Shown here: positions 7,846 through 16,939 of the stretch, in pieces | Numbering within the stretch: the stretch's first letter is position 1 | How the letters are laid out: each line of letters begins with the position of its first letter | Origin: Pseudodesulfovibrio indicus | GTDB lineage: Bacteria > Desulfobacterota > Desulfovibrionia > Desulfovibrionales > Desulfovibrionaceae | Reading direction: 5' to 3' | DNA: 64,000 nucleotides | NCBI RefSeq assembly: GCF_001563225.1 | Contig: NZ_CP014206.1 | Location: 1,736,001 to 1,800,000 of the forward strand | Notes under the pieces: generated by a model | Told to the model about the DNA's origin: nothing | What the model saw: only the letters and a program-made list of their open reading frames with translations | Databases searched by the model: none | Translations under genes and position numbers: made by a program

Positions 7846-9399
7846 GTGGCCGCGGCGATTCTCTCCTATCTCGCGGTGGCCGGGCTGGCCCTGTGGCTGA
7901 ACCGACTGGACGCCTCCGGCTGCCGGGGCAAATCCTTCGACGTCCTGGTGGACGGCACGCCCCTGCTGCTCGTGACCCTGCTTTATTCGACCTTCCTGCT
8001 CATGACCGGCCGGTCCCTGTTCTCCGGGCTGCTGGTCATCGGCGGCGAGCTGCTGCTCTTTGCCGTGAACCGTCTCAAGCTCTCCCAGTTCAAGGAGCCG
8101 CTGGTCTTCGTGGACTTCGGCCTGTTCGCCCAGATGCTCCGCCATCCCCGGTTCTATTTTCCGTATATTTTCCCGCTCCCCGTGGTCCTGGCCGTGTCCG
8201 GCCTGGCCGCGCTCATGGCGCTGCTCTACTGGGCGCAGCCGCCGCTCGGTGCGGAGGGGGAGTGGTTCCCCAAGACCCTCCTTGTCCTGTCCCTGGCCGT
8301 CGCCGGATTCGTGGGCTTCTGCTTTACCGGCGAGGGACGGCGACGGGTTCGGGCGTGGGTCGCGCGCCGCAAGCCGTCCTTTGACCCGAACAAGGACTTC
8401 GCGCGCTTCGGCCTGACCGGCTCCCTGCTGCTCCATTTCCTGGCCTACGTGCACCGCGAAGGGCGCGACGGCGACGCCGGTCCCATCCCGGCGGACGAGC
8501 GGTCGGCGCACTGCGTGTGGCCCGAAAAAGTCCTTGGCGACATCCCGGCCCCCAAGCCCCACGTTGTCCTGGTCCAGGCCGAGTCGTTCTTCGATATCCG
8601 CAGGGTGGACCCGGCCATTGACCGGAACCTGTTCGCCAACTACGACCGGCTGGCAGGGGAGGGCGTCTCCGGCCGTATGCACGTCTCGGCCCACGGGGCG
8701 TACACCATGCGCACGGAATTTTCGGTGCTCACCGGCATCCCCAACAACGCCCTTGGCAGCGACGGCATGAACCCGTATCTTACGGCCTCCCGCCGGCGCG
8801 TCTGGAGCCTGGCCTCCCATTTCAAAAGTCAAGGATACCGCTGCATTTGCGTGCATCCCTACGATCTGCGCTTTTTCCGGCGGGACAAGGTGATCCCGAA
8901 TCTCGGATTTGACGAATTGCATGGTGAAGGGGTATTTGATTCGACCAGGCGGTTTGGTCCTTACATAAGCGACGACGCGTTGGCCGGGCACATCCTCGAC
9001 CTGCTTGACAAGTCCGAAGTCCCGGTGTTCGTGTTCGCCGTGACCATCGAGGCGCACGGTCCCTGGGACAAGGAGCGTTTCGAGAGCACCGGGGTCGACC
9101 GCCAATCGCTGGGCGTCCCTCACTGGGCGGATGACGGTTTTGCCGCCTATTTGGCGCATTTGAGGAATACGGACCTCATGCTGGGTCGCCTTGCGGCCGA
9201 TAGGACGGGAGACAGCCGCCCTCGGGTTGTGGCCATGTACGGCGACCATGTGGGCTGCGTCCCGGAGAACCGCTGCCCCGAGCCCGACACGGACTACCTC
9301 GTCTGGTCCGACTCCGAGGCGGGAACCTCGCGCCGAGAGATCAAGGCGGAGGAGATCGGTCGGGTGGTGCTTGAAGTCTACGCGAAGAATAAAAGGTAA
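7846..9399 (+). CDS. Membrane LtaS/sulfatase-fold transferase
   Basis: A 517-residue protein with about five N-terminal membrane segments (first about 190 residues) followed by an alkaline-phosphatase/sulfatase-superfamily domain. The nucleophile region is YTMRTEFSVLTG, where a Thr takes the place of the sulfatase Cys as in LtaS and phosphoethanolamine transferases. The late metal motif is YGDHVGCVPENR. GTG at 7846 has AAGGAG five bases upstream and lies two bases after the SDR stop. Such enzymes move glycerol phosphate or phosphoethanolamine from phospholipids onto a glycan or lipid on the outer side of the membrane. Rhizobial rkp loci have a membrane protein, RkpI, in the equivalent place; whether the two are related is unchecked. 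The substrate is unknown. Confidence 0.82.
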   Translation: MAAAILSYLAVAGLALWLNRLDASGCRGKSFDVLVDGTPLLLVTLLYSTFLLMTGRSLFSGLLVIGGELLLFAVNRLKLSQFKEPLVFVDFGLFAQMLRHPRFYFPYIFPLPVVLAVSGLAALMALLYWAQPPLGAEGEWFPKTLLVLSLAVAGFVGFCFTGEGRRRVRAWVARRKPSFDPNKDFARFGLTGSLLLHFLAYVHREGRDGDAGPIPADERSAHCVWPEKVLGDIPAPKPHVVLVQAESFFDIRRVDPAIDRNLFANYDRLAGEGVSGRMHVSAHGAYTMRTEFSVLTGIPNNALGSDGMNPYLTASRRRVWSLASHFKSQGYRCICVHPYDLRFFRRDKVIPNLGFDELHGEGVFDSTRRFGPYISDDALAGHILDLLDKSEVPVFVFAVTIEAHGPWDKERFESTGVDRQSLGVPHWADDGFAAYLAHLRNTDLMLGRLAADRTGDSRPRVVAMYGDHVGCVPENRCPEPDTDYLVWSDSEAGTSRREIKAEEIGRVVLEVYAKNKR

Positions 9400-9408
9400 T
9401 CTTGAAAT

Positions 9409-10215
9409 ATGTTTAGTCACGTCAAGGTAGCTCAAAATTTCAAAGAGGCGTTGATGGTCCAGATACGGGTCATCTACGCCCTCATGCTGCGCGAGACCAA
9501 GTCCGTCTTCGGGCGCAGCAAGTTCGGCTATCTTTGGGTCGTCATTCAGACCGCCTTCAACGTGGTGGTAATCTGGGTTATCCGGGCGGTTGTGCACTCC
9601 GGCACTATTCCGGGCCTGCCGTTGCCGGTCTTTTTGATCTGCGGTTTTACCGCATGGCGCATCTTCTCGGATACCGTCACCAAGGTCATGATGGCCGTTG
9701 AGGCCAACAATGCGCTGCTGTATTTTTCCAAGGTCCGATATTTCGACCTGGCCTTGGCAAGGGGGTTGCTCATCACCGCGACCAATCTGGTGGTGTTCGT
9801 CATCCTGATGACCATAGCCTACCTGCTGGGGTATTCGTATCCGATCCCATCCCTGTGGCCCCTTTTGTATTCGATCACGCTGCTCCTGCTGCTCGGCCTT
9901 GGGATTGGATTGATTTGCTGTGCCGTCAGGCGGTACACGGAAAGCGTAGGCGTTTTGATTTCGATGATCATGCGCATCGGCGTGTTCATTTCAGGCGTGA
10001 TGTTCTCCCTGTCGCACTTGCCTTCCAGCATGAAATTCCTGATTGATTGGAATCCAATACTTCAATTGGTGGAGTACTCCAGAACCAGTTTCTCCTATTC
10101 TTACACAGGCGGCGAGTCCCTTCGTCCCGGTTTCGTGTCGCTCGTCGTTATCGTCACGCTGCTGGGAGGTATGGCATTGGAAGTCGTAACTCGAACAAAG
10201 ACGGATAAGCTGTGA
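9409..10215 (+). CDS. kpsM: Capsule ABC transporter permease KpsM
   Basis: A 268-residue ABC-2 type permease with six predicted membrane spans. The amphipathic N-terminus with RVIYALMLRETKSVFGRSKFGYLW is the hallmark of KpsM/CtrC-type polysaccharide exporters, which have this interface helix before the first membrane span. It pairs with KpsT, whose GTG overlaps this stop codon (GTGA, 10212-10215). Together they flip the completed lipid-linked capsule chain across the inner membrane. Local base composition from here to about 12 kb is more AT-rich than the flanking genes, common in capsule loci. Confidence 0.92.
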   Translation: MFSHVKVAQNFKEALMVQIRVIYALMLRETKSVFGRSKFGYLWVVIQTAFNVVVIWVIRAVVHSGTIPGLPLPVFLICGFTAWRIFSDTVTKVMMAVEANNALLYFSKVRYFDLALARGLLITATNLVVFVILMTIAYLLGYSYPIPSLWPLLYSITLLLLLGLGIGLICCAVRRYTESVGVLISMIMRIGVFISGVMFSLSHLPSSMKFLIDWNPILQLVEYSRTSFSYSYTGGESLRPGFVSLVVIVTLLGGMALEVVTRTKTDKL

Positions 10216-10859
10216 TTATTGGAAAGAATGTCGTCAAACGGTACAAGACTCGAAAAGGTTACAATACCGTCTTGGATGATGTTTCCTTTGTCTTGGAACC
10301 GGGTGTGAACGTCGGTTTTCTTGGTCGAAACGGCGCCGGGAAATCGACTTTGTTGCGTATTCTCGGTGGGGCGGAACTGCCGACCAGCGGGACTGTGACC
10401 CGCGTCGGCACGGTTTCCTGGCCCATCGGTTTTGCCGGCAGCTTCCAGGGAAGTATGACCGGGTTTGAGAACTTGCGTTTCGTCTGCCGGGTCTATGCCG
10501 TGGACTACCGGGAAGTCATGGATTTTGTCCTTGAGTTCAGCGAGCTTGGCGACTACTTGTACATGCCGGTGTCCTCCTACTCCTCGGGTATGCGTGCCAA
10601 GCTGGCGTTCGGGCTGAGCATGGCCATCAAATTCAATTTCTACCTGATCGACGAGATCACGGCTGTCGGCGATGCCAAGTTCAAGTACAAGTGCAAGTAC
10701 GAATTCGCTAAAATGAAAAAATACGCGACACTGATCATAGTCTCACACAACCCGCAAACCATAAGCAGCTACTGCGATCGGGTGTTTGTTTTCGACAAAG
10801 GGAAGATCATTAAGTTCGATGACGTGGATAAAGGGCTAGAGTTATATGAATCTCTTTGA
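10212..10859 (+). CDS. kpsT: Capsule ABC transporter ATPase KpsT
   Basis: A 215-residue ABC ATPase, the usual short KpsT length without the C-terminal carbohydrate-binding extension of Wzt. The Walker A motif is GRNGAGKST (about residues 37-45), the signature is YSSGMRAKLAFG, and Walker B is FYLIDEITAVGD. The switch histidine is in IIVSHNP. The lack of a substrate-recognition domain fits export of a chain carrying a conserved lipid/Kdo terminus, consistent with KpsC and KpsS in this locus. GTG at 10212 overlaps kpsM by four bases. Confidence 0.94.
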   Translation: MIIGKNVVKRYKTRKGYNTVLDDVSFVLEPGVNVGFLGRNGAGKSTLLRILGGAELPTSGTVTRVGTVSWPIGFAGSFQGSMTGFENLRFVCRVYAVDYREVMDFVLEFSELGDYLYMPVSSYSSGMRAKLAFGLSMAIKFNFYLIDEITAVGDAKFKYKCKYEFAKMKKYATLIIVSHNPQTISSYCDRVFVFDKGKIIKFDDVDKGLELYESL

Positions 10860-10863
10860 TATG

Positions 10864-10885
10864 TTTTATTTTTTGGAAAATAAAA
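10864..10885 (+). repeat. AT-only inverted repeat between kpsT and kpsE
   Basis: TTTTATTTT (10864-10872) and AAAATAAAA (10877-10885) form nine-base arms around a TTGG loop in the short kpsT-kpsE spacer. It could act as a weak attenuator or mRNA processing site, but an AT-only stem is weak and the spacer is AT-rich in any case. Confidence 0.35.
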
Positions 10886-10895
10886 GAGAGACGTC

Positions 10896-11966
10896 GTGAA
10901 GAAAAAAGTACAGATCCTGCTCCTCTCATTGTCTCTGCTGCCTGTCGTGTACTTTCTCTTCATTGCATCCGACATGTACGTGTCCACGGTCAAGTTTGCG
11001 GTAAGAGGTCAAAAGGACATGGCTTTGGGCGGCCTTGCCTCCATTCTGGGCGCGGGAGGGTCGAACACCCCGGATTGCTATCTCGTGCAGGAGTATATAC
11101 AGTCCTATGACATGTATAAGGCCATTGACGCCAAACTCGACCTCAAGGGCCATTATTCTTCGGATTCGGCTGATTTCATTTCCAGAATGGCGCCCAACGC
11201 CTCCAGTGAAAATCAGCTCGCCTACTGGTTGTCGGTGGCGCAGGCCGTCTTCGATTCGCAGACCAGTATCCTGACCGTCGACGTGAGAGCGTTCACCCCC
11301 GAAATGGCTAAAGCCATTACGGAAGAGGTCCTCGACAAAAGTGAAAACCTCATGAACCATCTGAACGATCGTGTTCGTGAGGACAGTTTGAAGCTGGCCT
11401 TGAATGAAGTGAAGTTGGCAGAGCAGCGCTATTCCAATTCCAAGACGGCGCTTTCGGCGTTTCGGTCCAAGAACCTCGAGCTTGATCCGTCGGCCACCGC
11501 CAATTCACGCATCGGCATCATCGCCAGCCTGGAGTCCCAGATCTCGATGTTGAGCGTTGATTTGGAAACCAAAGAACAGTTCATGAGCTCGAAGAGCTTC
11601 GAAGTGTCTTCCCTGAAGGAAAACATCGCCAAGCTGACGTCCCAGCTCGCCAAGGAGAGGGAGCGGCTGACCGGGTCCTCGAACCCCATCATGCTGTCGC
11701 AGCTGGAGGAGTACGAGGCGTTGCTCCTTGAAAATGAATTCGCCAGGAATTATTATACGACTGCCTTGAATGCGTTGGAATCCGCCCGAATCATGAGCGA
11801 GAGCAAGACCATCTACCTGGAGGCGATCCAGAAACCGCAGTTGCCCGATGAGGCGTTGTATCCTGAACGTATTTCCTTTGCCATTTTGAGCGTTGTCGTC
11901 GTGGCTCTGGGGTATGCATTGATTCTGTTCATCGTAGCGGCCGTCAAAGAGCACATAGGAGTATAA
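10896..11966 (+). CDS. kpsE: Capsule export inner-membrane protein KpsE (polysaccharide co-polymerase family)
   Basis: A 356-residue protein with one membrane span at each end (about 5-27 and 325-347) and a long, largely helical periplasmic part between them. That is the topology of KpsE/CtrB/BexC proteins, which link the KpsMT flippase to the outer-membrane channel KpsD. The segment DMYVSTVKFAVRG after the first span is typical. Coiled-coil-like stretches lie around residues 140-270. The start is GTG at 10896 after GAGAG. The gene is immediately followed by kpsD, the partner with which it forms the trans-envelope conduit. Confidence 0.9.
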   Translation: MKKKVQILLLSLSLLPVVYFLFIASDMYVSTVKFAVRGQKDMALGGLASILGAGGSNTPDCYLVQEYIQSYDMYKAIDAKLDLKGHYSSDSADFISRMAPNASSENQLAYWLSVAQAVFDSQTSILTVDVRAFTPEMAKAITEEVLDKSENLMNHLNDRVREDSLKLALNEVKLAEQRYSNSKTALSAFRSKNLELDPSATANSRIGIIASLESQISMLSVDLETKEQFMSSKSFEVSSLKENIAKLTSQLAKERERLTGSSNPIMLSQLEEYEALLLENEFARNYYTTALNALESARIMSESKTIYLEAIQKPQLPDEALYPERISFAILSVVVVALGYALILFIVAAVKEHIGV

Positions 11967-11969
11967 TTG

Positions 11970-13823
11970 ATGCGTTGTTTTTCCCTCCTGGCCCTACTTC
12001 TTGTTCTGCTTCTTCCCGTAAACGGGTTGGCGCAGGATACGCATCAGGGGCTGTTTTTGCCCAATTCCGATTCCCTCCAGATCAACAACATGACCATGGG
12101 ACAGCAGGATGGGAATGCGGAAGGGGGCGATGCCGAACCAAACTATCCGACGTATACCCCGCCCAAACCCTTTTCCGGGGTCGAAACCAAGACGACCATG
12201 GGCGGAATAGAAGCGGAGAAAAGCCACCGCACCCTGCATCAGCGGTTCAATGTGATGATGCCCACCGGACAGGACCCGGCCTATGGGAACACGGATGCCA
12301 GGCACCCGTTCGAGACCGTGCCGTTCCCCGAACTCCCGGTTTACGGCCAGTCCCTTTTTTCCGGCCATTTTTCCAGCACCTATTATGACGAGCGGAACCC
12401 GAGCTACCTCATCCGGTACGGGGACCGGATCGGCGTGCGCATCTGGGGCGCGTTCAACTTTGAGCAGGAGCTGACCGTCGATCTGCTCGGCAACATCTTC
12501 ATCCCGACTGTCGGCCCCATCAAGGTCATGGGCGTCCCCAACGGCAGCCTTGCCAAGGTGGTCATGAAGGCCGTGGAGAACGTCTATCAAAGGGAGTACA
12601 TCAAGAGCTACATCGACCTCCTGACTCCCAATCCGCTGTCGGTATTCGTGTCCGGCCAGGTGTTGAGGCCCGGACGGTACGCGGGCGGTTCTACCGACTC
12701 GATTCTGTATTTTCTGGACTTGGCGGGCGGCATCGACTCGTTCCGCGGATCCTACCGGGACATTTCCATCATGCGCAAGGGCAAGGAAGTGGCCAACATC
12801 GACCTCTACGACTTCATCCGGGACGGAAAGCTTTCGCCGGTCAAGCTCGAGGAGGGCGACGTCATCGTGGTCAAGGAGCGGGGCATCAAGGTTGGCGTCA
12901 ATGGCCAGGTGCGCTTCCAGGCCTGGTTCGAGTTCAACGACAGATATGCAATGGGCTCGGACATCATGGACTGCTCGCTGCCAATGGCCGGGGTCACCCA
13001 CGTGAGCCTTCAGGGTTATCGGAACCGCGAGCCGTTCAAGAAGTATCTGACCCTGGACGAGTTCAAGTACGCCAAGGTCATGGATGAAGACACCGTCGAA
13101 TTTCTCTCCGACAGCCCCGCGGAAATGATCGTGGTCTATGTGGAGGGCGCCATCGCGGGCCGGTCCCAGTTCTTCGTCAAGCGGGGCACCCGTCTGCACG
13201 CCCTGTTGAACTACATTGCGGTAGACAAGACCTACGCCAAGCTCGATTCCATTTACCTCAAGCGGATAAGCGTTGCGGAACAGCAGGCGGCGGCCCTTGC
13301 CGACTCCCTGTTCCGGTTGCAGCAGAATTCGCTGATCGCCAATTCGCAGACCGCGGGCGAGGCCGAGATCCGCATCAAGGAAGCGGCGTTGATCGACGAC
13401 TTCGTCAAGCGCGCGGCGAACGCCGAGCAGAAGGGCGTCGTCGCCATCGCCAACAAGGGCAAGGTGGAGGACGTATTCCTCCAGGATGGCGACATCGTGG
13501 TCATCCCGCGCGTGACCGACGTGGTGCTCATCACCGGCCAGGTCCTTGCGCCCAACACGGTCGTCTACAACAAGGACTACCAGCTGGAGGACTACCTGAA
13601 GCTGGCCGGTGGACTGGAACTGAGCAGCGACGAAAATCATATCCTCATCTTCAAGTCCAACGGTTTTGTCGAGCAGGTGGCTGATGCCTCCATCGAGCCG
13701 GGCGACACCATCATGGCGCTCCCGGTCTACCGCAGCAAGAACCTCGAGTTCGCCAAGGCGCTCACCCAGATCTTCTACCAGATCGCCGTCGGCACGAGGG
13801 CGATTCTCCAGACGGCATTCTAG
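11970..13823 (+). CDS. kpsD: Outer-membrane capsule export protein KpsD (OPX family)
   Basis: A 617-residue polysaccharide export protein with a clear signal peptide (MRCFSLLALLLVLLLPVNGLA, cleavage after Ala). The Poly_export/Wza-like domain starts near residue 145 with YLIRYGDRIGVRIWG and is followed by SLBB-type repeats: SVFVSGQVLRPGRYAGG, then later VLITGQVLAPNTVVYN. The length matches KpsD rather than the shorter Wza. No lipobox cysteine is present near the signal cleavage site. ATG at 11970 is favoured, with AGGAG eight bases upstream; a TTG three bases earlier is also possible. It acts with KpsE and KpsMT to deliver capsule to the surface. Confidence 0.92.
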   Translation: MRCFSLLALLLVLLLPVNGLAQDTHQGLFLPNSDSLQINNMTMGQQDGNAEGGDAEPNYPTYTPPKPFSGVETKTTMGGIEAEKSHRTLHQRFNVMMPTGQDPAYGNTDARHPFETVPFPELPVYGQSLFSGHFSSTYYDERNPSYLIRYGDRIGVRIWGAFNFEQELTVDLLGNIFIPTVGPIKVMGVPNGSLAKVVMKAVENVYQREYIKSYIDLLTPNPLSVFVSGQVLRPGRYAGGSTDSILYFLDLAGGIDSFRGSYRDISIMRKGKEVANIDLYDFIRDGKLSPVKLEEGDVIVVKERGIKVGVNGQVRFQAWFEFNDRYAMGSDIMDCSLPMAGVTHVSLQGYRNREPFKKYLTLDEFKYAKVMDEDTVEFLSDSPAEMIVVYVEGAIAGRSQFFVKRGTRLHALLNYIAVDKTYAKLDSIYLKRISVAEQQAAALADSLFRLQQNSLIANSQTAGEAEIRIKEAALIDDFVKRAANAEQKGVVAIANKGKVEDVFLQDGDIVVIPRVTDVVLITGQVLAPNTVVYNKDYQLEDYLKLAGGLELSSDENHILIFKSNGFVEQVADASIEPGDTIMALPVYRSKNLEFAKALTQIFYQIAVGTRAILQTAF

Positions 13824-13843
13824 CTGCTAGGGCCGTTCTTGAT

Positions 13844-14917
13844 ATGGTGATGGGGTGCGACACAAAACCCGGCGGCAGGCTGGCTCAAGGGGTGCGCCTG
13901 GCCGCAGCCCGTTGCTGGCCCACCGGCAGGCGAACCGTGCCTCCGGGCGGGGACGCCGGATCCTTGGGCGAGAACCCGGCCGTGTTGCACTTCCGGGCTT
14001 TCCCGACGGTGCACTACTACCTGCAAAGCCGGTTTCCGGCCGCGCGCTGCGTGGACACCTCGACAACGGCCCCCGATCCTGCGGTTTTCGACGGGGCGAG
14101 TGCCGTGGTCGTGGTCCGTCATGCCCGCAAGGACTGGCTGGATCTGCTTGCCGGGCTGCGGGGTGATGCCCGCCCCGTGATCCTGTTCATGGACGACGAC
14201 TTGCCGTCCATCCTCGACGACCCCTCCCTGCCCCTGGGGTATGCCTTGCGGACCTCCCGCAGGTTCGCCGCGACCTCCGGACGGCTCAACCGGCTCGGCG
14301 CGGTCCTGCTGGTCTCCACGCCGGGGCTGGCGGCCAAGTATGGTCTGGACGACGCCGCCGTGCTTCCTCCGCTCCCTTCCGACTTCCGCGACGGGACGCG
14401 CCCGTGCGCTGATGACGGCCAGGTGCGGGTCTTCTATCACGGGACCACGTCCCACATCCGGGAAATCGCCTGGCTCAGGAACGTTATGCGGCGGGTGCTG
14501 GGCAGGAACCCGAACGTCCATTTCGAGATTTTCGGCCCGGAGAAGGTGAGGCGGCTCTACGCCGACCTGCCGAGGACCACGGTGCGCCGCCCACTGGGGT
14601 GGGAAGCGTACCGCCGCCACGCCCTGGAATCCTGCCTGGACATCGGGCTTGCGCCCCTGGCGGATACGCCGTTCAACAGCTGTCGCAGCCACGTGAAGTT
14701 CTTCGACATCGCCAGGGCCGGAGGGGTGGGGGTGTATTCCGACACCCCGGTTTTCCGGCGCATCGTGCGGGACGGCGAGAACGGCGTCCTGGAGTCCGGT
14801 GGCGAGGACGGCTGGGTGGATGCGGTGTGCGCCCTTGCCGAGGATCCGGCCCTGCGCGATCGTCTGCGCCGCGGCGTGTCCTCTACCATGGCCGAGTTGG
14901 CTGGGGGCCGCGCATGA
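13844..14917 (+). CDS. Glycosyltransferase, GT4-like (capsule locus)
   Basis: A 357-residue protein with a GT-B type C-terminal half. Recognisable pieces are VFYHGTTSHIREIAW (about residue 203), then FFDIARAGGVGVYSDTPVF and VRDGENGVL, typical of donor-binding regions in group 1 glycosyltransferases. The N-terminal half includes an acidic ILFMDDDLPSIL segment. The start is not certain: ATG 13844 lacks a strong Shine-Dalgarno sequence, and a GTG one codon later is an alternative. Its stop overlaps the kpsC ATG (ATGA, 14914-14917), so it is translationally coupled to kpsC and probably works at the start or in the repeat of the capsule chain. Its sugar is unknown. Confidence 0.75.
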   Translation: MVMGCDTKPGGRLAQGVRLAAARCWPTGRRTVPPGGDAGSLGENPAVLHFRAFPTVHYYLQSRFPAARCVDTSTTAPDPAVFDGASAVVVVRHARKDWLDLLAGLRGDARPVILFMDDDLPSILDDPSLPLGYALRTSRRFAATSGRLNRLGAVLLVSTPGLAAKYGLDDAAVLPPLPSDFRDGTRPCADDGQVRVFYHGTTSHIREIAWLRNVMRRVLGRNPNVHFEIFGPEKVRRLYADLPRTTVRRPLGWEAYRRHALESCLDIGLAPLADTPFNSCRSHVKFFDIARAGGVGVYSDTPVFRRIVRDGENGVLESGGEDGWVDAVCALAEDPALRDRLRRGVSSTMAELAGGRA

Positions 14918-16935
14918 TCGGCGTTTTTTCCTCTGGGATGCTCGCCATCCCGCACCTCGAAGCGTTCCTCGGGGACGGCGTCCTCGCCCGGCCCGCGTCG
15001 GGCAAGGGCATCGACGCCGTGGCCGGTTGGGGCCACAAGCCCACTGCGGCCAAGGCCCGCAACATGGCTAGGGAGTGGGGCAAGCCTTACCTCGCGGTGG
15101 AGGACGGGTTCCTGCGCTCCCTGGGGCTCGGCGTGTCCGGCTGCGCCCCGCTGTCCGTGGTCGTGGACGACCTGGGCATTTATTACGACGCCACCGGGCC
15201 GTCGCGCCTGGAGCAGCTCATCGCCGAAGGGTGCCCGGAAGAGGACCTCGACCTGGCGCGTCAGGCCATGGAGATCATTCGCAGGGAACGGCTGAGCAAG
15301 TACAACCACGCGCCCAAACCGGAACCCGGGTTGTTCGGCGGGGAGGGCGGGTTGCGCATCCTGCTGGTGGACCAGACCAGGGGCGATGCCTCGGTCGAAT
15401 TGGGGCTGGCGGGCCCCGAAGCCTTTTCGAGAATGTGCCGGGAGGCGGTCGAGGCCCATCCCGGTGCGCGGTTCTACATCAAGACCCACCCCGACGTGGT
15501 GGCGGGCAAGAAGCAGGGGTACCTGTCCAGTGAGGACGTGCCGGGTGCCGAGGTCCTGGGGCGCGACCTGAACCCGCTGTGCGTGCTGGAACGGATGGAC
15601 CACGTGTACACGGTCAGTTCGCAGCTTGGTTTCGAGGCGCTGCTCCTGGGCAAGCGGGTCCACTGCTACGGCGCTCCCTTCTATTCGGGCTGGGGGCTGA
15701 CCGAGGACGGCGTGGAGCTCACACGGCGAACGGCGACCCGGACCCTGGAAGAGGTGTTCGCGGCCGCGTACGTTCGTTATGCGCGCTACGTCAGCCCCTA
15801 CACCGGCGAGCGCTGCTCCATCCTCGACACGTTGGATACCCTGACGGACCAGATCCGGCACGAGGAACGCAACCGGGGGAACCTGGTCTGCGCGGGCTTT
15901 TCCTGGTGGCGCAAGGGGATCGCGCGACATCTTTTCCGGTCCTTGGACGGGCGCATAGAATACAGGCGCACCGGTCCGGGGGCGGCCGCGCGGGCCAGGG
16001 ACGTGGGCGGCCGGGTCGTGGCCTGGGCTGCCAAGACGCCTCAAGGCACCCATGAGGCGGCGCGGAATTTGGGCGTGCCCGTGACCTTTGTGGAGGACGG
16101 CTTTCTCCGTTCCTCCGGCCTGGGGTCCGATTTCCACTACCCGTATTCACTGTGTCTGGACAGCGGCGGACCGTACTTCGATCCCAACACCCCCAATGAC
16201 CTGGAGACCCTGCTGGCCCGCACGGAGTTCGACGAGCGGTTGCTGGCGCGTGCCCGCGCCCTGCGCGAGGCCATTGTCGCCAAGGGGGTCACCAAGTACA
16301 ACGTCGGGCGCAGGGAAACCCTGCCCGCCATGGACGCCGGAGGGCGGACCGTGGTCCTCGTCGTGGGCCAGGTGGAGGACGACAAGTCCGTCCTGGCCGG
16401 GGGCATGGGCATCCATTCCGACAGGGAGCTCCTGGCCGAGGTCCGGCGCAACCGTCCGGATGCGTTCATCGTCTACAAGCCGCACCCGGACGTGGTCAGC
16501 GGCAACAGGCGGGGCGGCGCGTTCTCGGAACAGGACGCCGGGCTGTACGACCGCATGGAGTCGGCCGTGTCGCTGTCGGCCCTGTTTGGCGTGATCGACG
16601 AGCTGCACACCCTGACCTCGCTGTCCGGTTTCGAGGCCCTGATGCGGGACGTTCCGGTTCACACCTACGGCGGCCCGTTCTATGCCGGGTGGGGTTTGAC
16701 CACGGACAGGCACCGCTTCCCGAGGCGGGGTCGGTCATTGACCATGGAAGAACTTGTGGCGGGCGCGTTGATCCTGTATCCATCGTATTACGATTGGGGA
16801 ACGGAGTTGTTTTGCGGCCCGGAAACGGTGCTCATGCGGCTTGCTGCGGGCGGGGAGCCCCGCCAGGGGAAACTGCGTAGAAAATGTTGCGTTTTTATTC
16901 AAAAAATGATTAACTTATCCAGCGCATTGGAGTAA
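14914..16935 (+). CDS. kpsC: KpsC-like dual-module capsule Kdo transferase
   Basis: A 673-residue protein, almost exactly the length of E. coli KpsC, built from two related halves. Each half has the pattern W(G)H/AAKxP...A...VEDGFLRSxGLG (about residues 64-72 and 393-402) and later HPDVVxGxxxG and GFEALL/M...HxYGxPFYxGWGLT. In E. coli the two modules are retaining beta-Kdo transferases that build the poly-Kdo linker on lipid-linked KpsS product. ATG at 14914 overlaps the preceding stop (ATGA). Together with kpsS and the short KpsT this marks the locus as group 2 (ABC-transporter dependent). No Kdo precursor genes (kdsA, kdsB, kpsF) occur in the window. Confidence 0.93.
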   Translation: MIGVFSSGMLAIPHLEAFLGDGVLARPASGKGIDAVAGWGHKPTAAKARNMAREWGKPYLAVEDGFLRSLGLGVSGCAPLSVVVDDLGIYYDATGPSRLEQLIAEGCPEEDLDLARQAMEIIRRERLSKYNHAPKPEPGLFGGEGGLRILLVDQTRGDASVELGLAGPEAFSRMCREAVEAHPGARFYIKTHPDVVAGKKQGYLSSEDVPGAEVLGRDLNPLCVLERMDHVYTVSSQLGFEALLLGKRVHCYGAPFYSGWGLTEDGVELTRRTATRTLEEVFAAAYVRYARYVSPYTGERCSILDTLDTLTDQIRHEERNRGNLVCAGFSWWRKGIARHLFRSLDGRIEYRRTGPGAAARARDVGGRVVAWAAKTPQGTHEAARNLGVPVTFVEDGFLRSSGLGSDFHYPYSLCLDSGGPYFDPNTPNDLETLLARTEFDERLLARARALREAIVAKGVTKYNVGRRETLPAMDAGGRTVVLVVGQVEDDKSVLAGGMGIHSDRELLAEVRRNRPDAFIVYKPHPDVVSGNRRGGAFSEQDAGLYDRMESAVSLSALFGVIDELHTLTSLSGFEALMRDVPVHTYGGPFYAGWGLTTDRHRFPRRGRSLTMEELVAGALILYPSYYDWGTELFCGPETVLMRLAAGGEPRQGKLRRKCCVFIQKMINLSSALE

Positions 16936-16939
16936 ATTA

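Noticed and set aside
7528-9597. A 689-codon minus-strand open frame opposite the LtaS-like gene
   Set aside because: Spans three plus-strand genes, no recognisable domain, shadow composition.
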